The translations under genes and the position numbers were made by a program. Under the pieces are notes generated by a model. It was not told the DNA's origin and did no database searches. It was given only the letters and a program-made list of their open reading frames with translations. From the NCBI GenBank assembly GCA_024653865.1, contig JANLHD010000128.1, forward strand, positions 1-14,447: a stretch of 14,447 nucleotides of DNA, read 5' to 3'. This document shows, piece after piece, positions 4,847 through 11,818 of this stretch. How positions within the stretch are numbered: position 1 is the stretch's first letter; the number at the start of each line of letters is the position of its first letter. Origin of the DNA: an archaeon (GTDB lineage: Archaea > Iainarchaeota > Iainarchaeia > Iainarchaeales > Iainarchaeaceae).

Positions 4847-6703
4847 ATGTTTAATGGCGTTAAAGGAAGGCTTTTGGCGGTGCTTTTGGTGGCATTGCTC
4901 GTGTTTTTGGCTGGCTGCCTTGAATCAAAGGGCGGGCTTTTTGACAGGTATTTGAACGACTCCGAGAACCCAAACCCTGCGGATTCAAACAATGCGGGAA
5001 CGCAAAACCCGGGCGGAAACCAAAACCAGGGGCAAACCCAAGAACCAGTAATCCAGATTGGCGAGGCGGTTGCGGAATGCAAAACACGGGGCAACATCGC
5101 CAAAATAGACACCTGTTTGATCAATCTTGCAAAGGAGTACAAAACAATCGGGCCGTGCAATGATCTTGGATTGTTGCCAAGTGATCGGTGCTATCAATCG
5201 GTGGCTCAGGTTTCGGGAAACGATGCGCACTGCGCGATAATAGCTGACTTGGAGTTGAAGAGCGAGTGCTTCCGCGATATCGGAATAAAAAACAGGAACG
5301 CGGAAATTTGCGGAAAGATTTTGGCTGACCAGGAGTACCGCGATGAGTGCTTTGACTCCGTTGCGCGCGCGAACAGCGACCAAAAGGCGTGCGCTTCGGT
5401 TTTCGCGCCCGACACTCGGGACCAATGTTATTTGGCAGTTGCCCAAAGAACCAGGACGACATCCTTTTGCCACCTCGTGAGCCCCTCCAGGGAGAATGGA
5501 ACTTATTTGAGGGACTCTTGTTACAAGGCTTCGGGCACAGTGCTCTTGGGTGAAGTTTGCGCGGTTTTGCTTGATGAAAACAAAAGGGCGGAGTGCTTTG
5601 AGGACGCACGGGACATCCCAATAGATGCAGGCGCAATCAATTGCGGGTCTTTTTCGGACACCAATTCAGAGAGGAACTGCAATTATTGGCTCGGCTCTTA
5701 TGCAGGGGATTTCAATGCGTGCTATGAATTATCCGGAGCAACATTCACGAACTGCATGAACAATGCCGTAAAGGTATCCCCGACTGCGGAAAAATGCGGT
5801 TTGATAAAGAACTCCGATTATGACCTGCGCAACGAGTGTTACAAGAATGCCGCAATAACCGCATTGGATGAGAACCAGTGCGACAACATTTTGAGCAATT
5901 CGAGGGTGCGTGAAAAATGCCTGCTTGAAATCGGCGTCGCAAAGAACGATGAAATAATTTGCCAAACTATTGGAAGGAGCAACATTACCTGGAAGCACGA
6001 GTGCCTTGAAAGGATAGCGGTGAAGACCGGGGATTACGAGCTCTGTTCCAAAATCAGCACGGACCGCGATTACGTGGATTGCTATGCGCAGGTTGCTTTG
6101 AGCTTTGGCGCGCCGGAGTTGTGCGATTTTGCGGAGCGCGAGAACCTGAAATTGCTCCCCTACGAGGGAAAGTATTATTGCTACAACAATTATGCAATCG
6201 ATGCGAAAAGCCAGAGGGCGTGCGATAAAATAAAGTATAAGGACCTGAGGCAGTCGTGCACGGATGGGGTTGAGATTGCGCTCTTATGCAACGACAACGA
6301 CGATGTTTGCGACGAGGACTTCTGCACATACACAACCGACAATGACTGCAAAAGCCCCGATTACTGCATCTCAAGCGCTGATTGCAATGATGGCAGGGTG
6401 ACGACAAAGGACACGTGCAACTTTGCGGAGAATACCTGCATTTACACAAACATTACTGAGTGCATTGACAACGACCGATATTGCCCCTCAATCTGCACTT
6501 ATACCGGGGACATATTTGCAAGTGTGGTCAACGAAACAACCGGCCTCACAAACGAGGATTCTGATTGCCTCGCGCCCTGCCTTATTGCCGGGGGCGAGGT
6601 TTGTGACGAGGGCACAACATGCAATCCGGGATACGGAGTATCGGCGCAGGAAGCGCAATGCTGCGAAATCAACGAAGAAACTGACGAACCCTACTGCGGG
6701 TAA
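4847..6703 (+). CDS. Cysteine-repeat lipoprotein, about 15 two-Cys repeats
   Basis: The protein has 618 residues from ATG 4847; the frame is open back to 4673, but the promoter and a perfect lipoprotein signal begin here. Residues 1-24 are a signal peptide with lipobox LAGC (C24 probably lipidated). A low-complexity Asn/Gln/Pro linker follows (about 38-68), which would hold the rest away from the membrane. Residues 78 to about 480 hold some 15 repeats of roughly 27 residues with the pattern C-x(9-18)-[DR]-x-C-[YF]-x(10-16), for example CGKILADQEYRDECFDSVAR. Each is probably a helix pair pinned by a disulfide. The last 140 residues are a second Cys-dense region with CNDG..TT.DTC-like motifs. 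It is exported and presumably extracellular. The function is unknown; ligand or protein binding is likely from the solenoid-like shape. Confidence 0.88.
   Translation: MFNGVKGRLLAVLLVALLVFLAGCLESKGGLFDRYLNDSENPNPADSNNAGTQNPGGNQNQGQTQEPVIQIGEAVAECKTRGNIAKIDTCLINLAKEYKTIGPCNDLGLLPSDRCYQSVAQVSGNDAHCAIIADLELKSECFRDIGIKNRNAEICGKILADQEYRDECFDSVARANSDQKACASVFAPDTRDQCYLAVAQRTRTTSFCHLVSPSRENGTYLRDSCYKASGTVLLGEVCAVLLDENKRAECFEDARDIPIDAGAINCGSFSDTNSERNCNYWLGSYAGDFNACYELSGATFTNCMNNAVKVSPTAEKCGLIKNSDYDLRNECYKNAAITALDENQCDNILSNSRVREKCLLEIGVAKNDEIICQTIGRSNITWKHECLERIAVKTGDYELCSKISTDRDYVDCYAQVALSFGAPELCDFAERENLKLLPYEGKYYCYNNYAIDAKSQRACDKIKYKDLRQSCTDGVEIALLCNDNDDVCDEDFCTYTTDNDCKSPDYCISSADCNDGRVTTKDTCNFAENTCIYTNITECIDNDRYCPSICTYTGDIFASVVNETTGLTNEDSDCLAPCLIAGGEVCDEGTTCNPGYGVSAQEAQCCEINEETDEPYCG
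5078..6286 (+). repeat. Protein-level tandem repeat region, about 15 two-cysteine units
   Basis: The units begin at successive Cys codons from C78 of the lipoprotein and are 22-33 residues long. Shared features are a Cys followed by one or two small residues and a hydrophobic Ile/Leu, an acidic or basic residue just before the second Cys, an aromatic (Tyr or Phe) after it, and an Ala-x-x patch. DNA identity between units is low, so the array is old rather than recently amplified. Confidence 0.75.
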
Positions 6704-6706
6704 TTA

Positions 6707-6716
6707 ATTAAAAGAA
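6707..6716 (+). promoter_or_regulatory. AT-rich promoter element upstream of guaA
   Basis: TTAATTAAAAG lies 24-33 nt before ATG 6740, in the 36-nt gap after the lipoprotein gene. It fits a weak TATA box for a leaderless message, though read-through from the lipoprotein gene is also possible. Confidence 0.35.
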
Positions 6717-6739
6717 CTTCCCACCCCCAAACGCTTATT

Positions 6740-8539
6740 ATGGAGCCACAGGACAAGATAGTGATTTTGGATTTCGGGAGCCAGTACACCCATCTTCTTG
6801 CCAGAAGGGTTAGGCAATTGAACGTCTTTTCCGAAATACTTTCACCCACCGCCCCAAGCGAGGAGCTCAAGGCGGCAAAAGGAATAATTCTAAGCGGCGG
6901 CCCGGAAAGCGTTTACAGCGACACAGCAGTTGCTTACAATCCTGAATTGTTTTCGCTCGGCGTGCCGATTCTCGGGCTTTGCTATGGCCAACAATTGATA
7001 GCGCACCACCTCAAAGGAAAGGTGGAGCCAGGGAAGGTCAAGGAGTATGGAACCGCGACGCTGTCAATTCTCAAAGGAGGGCTTTTCAAGGGTGTGCCAA
7101 AAAATTTTACGGTCTGGATGAGCCATGGGGACAAGGTAAAGAAACTCCCGAAAGGCTTTGCCGCATTCGCATCGACGCCCGACTGCGAGTTCGCGGCAAT
7201 CGGGGATGATGAAAAAGGCATTTATGGCCTCCAGTTCCACCCCGAGGTTACGCACACACAGTTCGGGATGAAAATACTTGAAAATTTTGTGGTGAAAATC
7301 TGCGGGGCGATGCGCGAGTGGAACATGGAGCAATACCTCAACCAAAAAATACATGAAATACGCGAAGAGGCGGGGGACAAGAACGTTTTCCTTTTGCTTA
7401 GCGGCGGGGTTGATTCCACGGTTTGCCTCGCGCTATTGGACAGGGCACTTGGAAGCGATAGAATACATGCATTGCACGTGGACACCGGGTTTATGAGGAA
7501 AAGCGAGAGCAAAATTGTGAAGGAGGAGCTCGAAAAACTCGGAATTCGCGAGGTTAACGTGATTGATGCGTCGGAAAAATTCTTTGGGGCGCTTGAGGGG
7601 GTTTTTGACCCGGAGGAAAAAAGAAACATTATTGGAAGGCTCTTTGTGGACATTGCGCTCGAGGAACTGAACAACATGGATTTTGAAATTGATACCTGGC
7701 TAATCGGCCAGGGCACGATTTACCCGGACACGATTGAAACCGGCGGCACTGCGCACGCAAAAAAAATCAAGACACATCATAACCGCGCGCCGATAATAAT
7801 GGAAATGATTGAGAAAGGTTGGGTCATAGAGCCGCTCAACCAATTGTACAAGGACGAGGTGCGCGAACTCGGGAGGCTTCTTGGCTTGCCGCAGGGATTG
7901 GTGGATAGGCACCCTTTCCCGGGGCCGGGGCTTGCCATCAGGATTCTTTGCAGCGAGGGAGTGGACGAAACCGACGAAAAACTAAAGAAAAAAGTCAAGG
8001 GCATCGCGCTCGAAGAGGGTTATCGGGCAAAGTTGTTGCCGGTGAAGGCGGTCGGGGTGCAGGGGGATAACCGGACTTATTCGAATGCGGTTCTTGTGGA
8101 AGGGGAACTCAATTACGAAAGGCTGGAGGCGATTTCCACGCGCATCACGAACTCGTTTTCCGAGGTGAACCGCGTAGTGTTTTTGCTCGAGCCGCAAAAA
8201 GTGAAAAAACTCGAGCTCAAAAAGGCTTACCTCACGCGCGAGCGCACGGCAAAGCTCCAGGAGGCGGACGCTATTGCGATGCGCGTTCTCGAACAAAAGG
8301 GCATTGGCGCAAACGTGTGGCAATTTCCTGTAGTTCTCATGCCGGTTGATTTCAACGGGGTTGGCGAGGGCATCGTGCTTCGGCCGGTGTACTCAAAAGA
8401 GGCAATGACCGCAAAGTTCGCAAAGCTTGGGCCCAGCATTCTAGAGGACATGGTTGCGCAGATAATGAAAATTGATGGAATCGGCGCGGTCATGCTCGAC
8501 ATCACCCACAAGCCTCCCGCGACGATTGAGTGGGAGTGA
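6740..8539 (+). CDS. guaA: GMP synthase (glutamine-hydrolysing), long form
   Basis: GuaA converts XMP to GMP with ATP and glutamine, the last step of guanine nucleotide synthesis, in the cytoplasm. The 599 residues hold an N-terminal class I glutamine amidotransferase (about 5-190; nucleophile C81 in GLCYGQQ, H167 and E169 in QFHPEV) and an ATP pyrophosphatase domain (PP-loop SGGVDS 221-226; GQGTIYPDTIE 323-333; HPFPGPGLAIR 391-401), ending in the classic KPPATIEWE. Both activities are on one chain, whereas many archaea have separate GuaAa and GuaAb. It is about 75 residues longer than the E. coli-type enzyme (525), because the C-terminal dimerisation domain carries an insert between NRVV (477-480) and VLRPV (546-550), as in the long human-type enzymes. 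All catalytic motifs are intact. Confidence 0.98.
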   Translation: MEPQDKIVILDFGSQYTHLLARRVRQLNVFSEILSPTAPSEELKAAKGIILSGGPESVYSDTAVAYNPELFSLGVPILGLCYGQQLIAHHLKGKVEPGKVKEYGTATLSILKGGLFKGVPKNFTVWMSHGDKVKKLPKGFAAFASTPDCEFAAIGDDEKGIYGLQFHPEVTHTQFGMKILENFVVKICGAMREWNMEQYLNQKIHEIREEAGDKNVFLLLSGGVDSTVCLALLDRALGSDRIHALHVDTGFMRKSESKIVKEELEKLGIREVNVIDASEKFFGALEGVFDPEEKRNIIGRLFVDIALEELNNMDFEIDTWLIGQGTIYPDTIETGGTAHAKKIKTHHNRAPIIMEMIEKGWVIEPLNQLYKDEVRELGRLLGLPQGLVDRHPFPGPGLAIRILCSEGVDETDEKLKKKVKGIALEEGYRAKLLPVKAVGVQGDNRTYSNAVLVEGELNYERLEAISTRITNSFSEVNRVVFLLEPQKVKKLELKKAYLTRERTAKLQEADAIAMRVLEQKGIGANVWQFPVVLMPVDFNGVGEGIVLRPVYSKEAMTAKFAKLGPSILEDMVAQIMKIDGIGAVMLDITHKPPATIEWE

Positions 8540-8561
8540 AATATTCTTGAAATACCGGCTT

Positions 8562-8879
8562 ATGAAAAAAAATTTCAGGGCGCTGGAAAAGTATATTGAC
8601 GCTATGGCGGGAAACCAATCCGCCGAAATTCCTCGCCGATTCAGAGAATACAAAAGCGCCGGATTCAGATTGGGTTTTGAGGGGCTTGAGAGCACGGTGA
8701 GAAAAGGGCTCAAGAAGCTCAAGACTAATGAGGGAAAAGCCAGGTTTCTTGACAAATTGAAAAAATCGATTGCTGCCGATGATTTGGGCTCCACGGAAAG
8801 AAAGAATTATCTTCGCTATTTGGCCGCAGTGCGGGCAAGGGTGCTTGGGATTCGGGTGCGAAAGCCAAAGCGCCCTTGA
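8562..8879 (+). CDS. Small basic protein downstream of guaA, hypothetical
   Basis: This encodes 105 residues from ATG 8562, 22 nt after the guaA stop; the frame continues upstream into guaA, but those codons shadow guaA and there is a good ATG here (TTG 8547 is an alternative). The protein is soluble, helical and strongly basic: MKKNFRALEKYIDAM, then RRFREYKSAGFRLGF, KGLKKLK, and a tail IRVRKPKRP. No Cys or His cluster and no known motif are present. The charge suggests binding to nucleic acid or ribosomes. The gap has no clear TATA box at the usual spacing, so it is probably co-transcribed with guaA. A T-run follows the stop directly. Confidence 0.75.
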   Translation: MKKNFRALEKYIDAMAGNQSAEIPRRFREYKSAGFRLGFEGLESTVRKGLKKLKTNEGKARFLDKLKKSIAADDLGSTERKNYLRYLAAVRARVLGIRVRKPKRP

Positions 8880-8880
8880 A

Positions 8881-8886
8881 TTTTTT
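8881..8886 (+). terminator. T-run after the guaA-basic protein unit
   Basis: Six T residues start one base after the stop codon of the 105-residue gene. Short T-tracts are typical archaeal termination signals; no hairpin precedes it. Confidence 0.4.
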
Positions 8887-8954
8887 GGGCGGCAGTCAAA
8901 TTTCGACCAAAAAAGTTTGAAACCCTACAAGAAAATGAAAAAGCCCAAGAACCC

Positions 8955-8966
8955 TTAATTAAAAAA
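8955..8966 (+). promoter_or_regulatory. TATA-like box for the DUF1328 gene
   Basis: TTAATTAAAAAA lies 47-58 nt before GTG 9013. The expected start near 8985 leaves a leader carrying GGAAGTGA (8998-9005), which could serve as ribosome-binding site. Apart from this, the gap 8880-9012 shows nothing else. Confidence 0.45.
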
Positions 8967-9012
8967 AAGCCGGCAGTTTAGTAAAAGGCAAAAAAAAGGA
9001 AGTGAATTTTGG

Positions 9013-9171
9013 GTGATATTGAGGTATGTGATAATATTTTTTATCCTCGCAATCGTTGCGGCGATATTCGGTTTCGGGGGGATTGCGGGAACATTCGAGT
9101 GGCTCGCGCAATTGCTGCTCATAGTGTTTGTGATATTGCTCCTCGTTTCGCTGATACGCTCGGAGCTATAA
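9013..9171 (+). CDS. DUF1328 (YtjA-type) small membrane protein
   Basis: A 52-codon frame from GTG 9013 (or 50 codons from TTG 9019, which would give the usual MLR start of the family) ends at TAA 9169-9171. Two membrane segments are evident: residues about 6-20 and about 33-48, separated by the signature GFGGIAGT. The pattern [LR]-R-[WY]-hydrophobic run-FGFGGIAG-hydrophobic run-LVSL matches the DUF1328/YtjA family of tiny two-helix membrane proteins, usual length 50-60, whose function is unknown and which are mostly known from bacteria. A GGAAGTGA motif 7-8 nt before the GTG favours GTG, while family alignment favours TTG. It is followed at 22 nt by the broken MgtC-like frame. Confidence 0.85.
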   Translation: MILRYVIIFFILAIVAAIFGFGGIAGTFEWLAQLLLIVFVILLLVSLIRSEL

Positions 9172-9193
9172 ACATTTGTGAGAGTTGGGGCAA

Positions 9194-9319
9194 ATGGAAT
9201 TAGTGCTCAACCCTGAATTACTCTTAAAGCTCGGGCTCGCAACCGGAATTGGGGCGACGGTCGGGCTTGAGCGCGAACTTGACGGGAATGAAGCCTGCAG
9301 GAAAAAAATGAGGAATTGA
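9194..9319 (+). pseudogene. Broken MgtC/SapB-like gene, N-terminal stub
   Basis: The frame from ATG 9194 gives 41 residues. The first 28 look like the first membrane helix of MgtC/SapB proteins, ending in the family signature (LLLKLGLATGIGATVGLERE). Family members continue with a K-P-A-G-L-R-T motif; here the original frame reads nonsense (NEACRKKMRN, then stop), but the next frame from 9288 reads MKPAG. Removing one base in GGGAATG (about 9284-9290) would restore GLERELDGMKPAG. That frame also stops after two Lys (9309-9311), and the remaining roughly 100-190 residues of the family are missing. It appears to be a frameshifted, deleted relic. A real 41-residue microprotein is less likely but not excluded. 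Confidence 0.5.
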
Positions 9320-9395
9320 AAAAAAAGAGACGCGGGAAATGATCATAGAGGAGGAGAAATTAAAGGCGGAAACGAAGGATGATGCGGTGAAGTGA
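9312..9395 (+). pseudogene. Orphan charged frame after the MgtC stub, possible gene tail
   Basis: A frame without a convincing start reads IEKKETREMIIEEEK, then LKAETKDDAVK and TGA at 9393-9395. It is highly charged and helical. It could be the remaining C-terminal tail of the gene whose head lies at 9194, brought next to it by deletion, or chance coding. An ATG at 9339 would give only 18 residues. Confidence 0.25.
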
Positions 9396-9403
9396 AGGCT
9401 CAG

Positions 9404-9412
9404 TTTTTTATA
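9404..9412 (+). promoter_or_regulatory. TATA box deciding start of the 101-residue gene
   Basis: TTTTTTATA lies 22-30 nt before ATG 9434. It lies inside the upstream extension of the frame (GTG 9392), which therefore should not be translated. Confidence 0.6.
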
Positions 9413-9433
9413 GGCGGGCAACGACACTATTTT

Positions 9434-9739
9434 ATGCCATGGTTCAGGAAAAGAAAATCCCCGGACAAAGCGGTGGAACGCGAAAAGGCAAGAATCGCAA
9501 GGGCTCATGAAGAGTCGCTTTTGGAAAACGCGAGAGTTCTAGAGGATCACATAACCCAAATGCTTGGAAGGGAGGATTTTAGGGAATCAGACCTTCCGGG
9601 GCTAATTGTTGATTTGGTCGAAGAAAGGGCAATCCAGCTTGGCGTGAATCCGGAAATACTCGAAAAACGTTTTAAAATTGTTAAAATGGATTCATGGCGG
9701 CGATTGGCGGAAAAAAAACGGGGAAAGCCTTTTGCCTAA
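9434..9739 (+). CDS. Small charged cytoplasmic protein, hypothetical
   Basis: This encodes 101 residues from ATG 9434, chosen because a TATA box stands 22-30 nt upstream (leaderless). It begins MPWFRKRKSPDKAVEREK, continues with a charged helix (to about residue 45, ARIARAHEESLLENARVLED), and has a more globular C-terminal half (LPGLIVDLVEERAIQLGVNPEILEKRF). There are no Cys residues, no signal peptide and no membrane segment. The short amphipathic helices in the second half could form a small helical bundle. I recognise no family. It lies between the MgtC relic and the beta-propeller lipoprotein with its own promoter, so it is probably a single-gene unit. Confidence 0.75.
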   Translation: MPWFRKRKSPDKAVEREKARIARAHEESLLENARVLEDHITQMLGREDFRESDLPGLIVDLVEERAIQLGVNPEILEKRFKIVKMDSWRRLAEKKRGKPFA

Positions 9740-9752
9740 CCAAAAAAGCCCG

Positions 9753-9763
9753 TATTTAAATAT
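9753..9763 (+). promoter_or_regulatory. TATA box for the beta-propeller gene
   Basis: TATTTAAATAT-type sequence 31-41 nt before TTG 9794 predicts a start near 9784 and a leader of about 10 nt. Confidence 0.5.
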
Positions 9764-9793
9764 GGCAAGCGCTAATTAATTCAGTGTTTTGAT

Positions 9794-11767
9794 TTGATTG
9801 CAAAAATTATTGCGCACAAAAAAATTGTCGCCCTTGCGGGAATTCTTCTGATTGCATTCGCATTAAGCGGGTGCGTTTTTCCCGAACCAGAGAATCCCCC
9901 CCAAAATGCGCAAGATGTGCAGAGGTTTTCCGATTATAACGAATTAAAATCCGCATTCGAACAAGCCGCAAACTCCGGCAGAAATTACGGCATCGGCGAC
10001 ATGATGATTGGCATTGCCACAATGCCCATGATGGCGACAAGCGACATTGCGGAAAGCGCAGGCTCAAAGTCCGCGGATTATTCAACGACCAACGTTCAGG
10101 TGGAAGGAGTTGACGAGGCGGACATTGTGAAGACCGACGGCGAGTACATCTACAATTTTTCACAAAACTCGCTCGTGATTACAAAGGCTTACCCGATTGA
10201 GGAAGCCAAAATAGTTTCACAAACAAAGTTCGATGGGGTGACCCCGCAGGAAATGTTCGTTGACGGCGAGCGGCTCGTGCTATTTGGGTACGCCTACAAT
10301 AATTATTACAATGAACCTTGGGGAATGCCACAGCCGGCGGGAAGGGAAGCCATGCCTCCCTTCGGGTGGGGGGGAAACCAGGTTTTCATCGTGCAATTAT
10401 ACGACATCGGCGACCGCGCTTCGCCATCACTCGAAAAAGAAGTGGAGTTCCAGGGAAGCTATTTGACTTCTAGGTTAATCGGAAGGAACGCATATTTTGT
10501 GGTTAATTCATACCCAAATTATTACTACGCGCAAGAAGTTGAAGGAGAAGAAAACATTATTCCCATGATGCGCGAGAACGGGTTGGAAAAAAGGATTGCA
10601 CAGCCAAGTGAAATAGCGTACATCCCGCCAATGATGCCGCAGAGCTTTGTGACAATCGCATCAATGAACCTTGACTCCGGAAAAATTGAGAAGGAAGTTG
10701 TTGCGGGAAACGCACAGACGGTTTATGCGTCAGAAGAAAACATTTACTTTGCATCCACGCAATATTTTGCCCCCGAAACTCCCATACTAAAGGACCTCGA
10801 GCGCACGGTAATCGGCGACTCTGAGAAAACAATAATCAACAAGTTCTCGCTCAAAAACGGGGAAATTAAATTTGAGGCGCAGGGAAACGTGCCGGGGCAT
10901 GTGCTCAACCAATTCTCACTCGACGAGTACGCGGGCAACTTCAGGATTGCGACAACAATTGGCCAGGTTTGGCGCGGGCCTTCCATTGGCGAAGAGAGCA
11001 AGAACAATGTTTACATCCTTGACAAAGAAATGGACACAATAGGAAAGCTAGAGGATTTGGCGCCGGGAGAAAAGATTTATTCCGCGCGCTTTATGGCAGA
11101 GCGCGTATACCTTGTGACCTTCAAAAAGGTCGACCCGCTTTTTGTGATTGACGCATCCGACCCAACAAACCCGAAGGTTCTTGGAAAGCTCAAGATTCCG
11201 GGGTATAGCGATTATTTGCACCCTATTGATGAGGGGCACATCATTGGAATCGGAAAAGACACCATAGAGTCCGGCACTGGGGACTTTGCATGGTACCAGG
11301 GAATCAAGATGGCGGTGTTCGACGTGAGCGATGTTGAAAACCCCAAGGAGATGCACAAAATAGTCATTGGTGACAGGGGAACGGACAGTTATGCACTAAG
11401 CGACCACAAGGCATTTCTCTATGACAAGGAAAAGGAACTTCTTGTGATACCGGTAATGCTTGCACAAATCCCGAAGGAGCAAAAAGAACAGGGGTACAAC
11501 GAGTGGGGCTCTCCCGCATACGGAGTCCCGGTGTTCCAGGGCGCAATGGTTTTTAGGCTAACTCTCGAAAACGGCTTTGAGGAAAGGGGAAGGATTACGC
11601 ACATAAGCGAGGAAGAGGAACTAAAGCGCGGTTACTATTACGGGAACGAGTACAGCGTCAAGCGCAGCTTATACATAAGCGACGTGCTTTTTACGCTCTC
11701 GGACAAAATGCTCAAGGCAAATTCGCTCTCAACTCTCGAACCCCTCAAGGAATTCGTTTTCGGGTAA
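9794..11767 (+). CDS. Secreted beta-propeller lipoprotein (COG4880 / Beta_propel family)
   Basis: This encodes 657 residues from TTG 9794, the only start between the upstream in-frame stop (9773-9775) and the signal peptide. Residues 1-27 are a lipoprotein signal: Lys-rich head, hydrophobic core, lipobox LSGC with C27. After a linker, residues about 98-120 carry the hallmark of this family (TNVQVEGVDEADIVKTDGEY), followed by repeated four-stranded blades such as LVLFGYAYNN, AYFVVNSYPNYYY, VYLVTFKKVDPLFVIDAS-type and KAFLYDKEKELLVIPV. In known families this C-terminal propeller is distantly related to WD40 and is secreted; its substrate is unknown. The length agrees with the family, and it appears complete, with no protease or other fused domain. 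It is expected on the outer face of the membrane. Confidence 0.9.
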   Translation: MIAKIIAHKKIVALAGILLIAFALSGCVFPEPENPPQNAQDVQRFSDYNELKSAFEQAANSGRNYGIGDMMIGIATMPMMATSDIAESAGSKSADYSTTNVQVEGVDEADIVKTDGEYIYNFSQNSLVITKAYPIEEAKIVSQTKFDGVTPQEMFVDGERLVLFGYAYNNYYNEPWGMPQPAGREAMPPFGWGGNQVFIVQLYDIGDRASPSLEKEVEFQGSYLTSRLIGRNAYFVVNSYPNYYYAQEVEGEENIIPMMRENGLEKRIAQPSEIAYIPPMMPQSFVTIASMNLDSGKIEKEVVAGNAQTVYASEENIYFASTQYFAPETPILKDLERTVIGDSEKTIINKFSLKNGEIKFEAQGNVPGHVLNQFSLDEYAGNFRIATTIGQVWRGPSIGEESKNNVYILDKEMDTIGKLEDLAPGEKIYSARFMAERVYLVTFKKVDPLFVIDASDPTNPKVLGKLKIPGYSDYLHPIDEGHIIGIGKDTIESGTGDFAWYQGIKMAVFDVSDVENPKEMHKIVIGDRGTDSYALSDHKAFLYDKEKELLVIPVMLAQIPKEQKEQGYNEWGSPAYGVPVFQGAMVFRLTLENGFEERGRITHISEEEELKRGYYYGNEYSVKRSLYISDVLFTLSDKMLKANSLSTLEPLKEFVFG

Positions 11768-11787
11768 AAAATTCACATAAGCCAAGC

Positions 11788-11796
11788 TTTTTATTT
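11788..11796 (+). promoter_or_regulatory. TATA box for the QQ-repeat protein
   Basis: TTTTTATTT lies 23-31 nt before ATG 11819, again the spacing of a leaderless archaeal promoter. Confidence 0.55.
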
Positions 11797-11818
11797 CCCG
11801 AAACGTTTAATCTTAATC

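Noticed and set aside
6054..6449. Cys-rich 131-residue frame on the minus strand
   Set aside because: Its Cys, Ser and Arg richness is the complement of Cys and Ala codons in the lipoprotein repeats; no promoter, and it lies wholly within a real gene.
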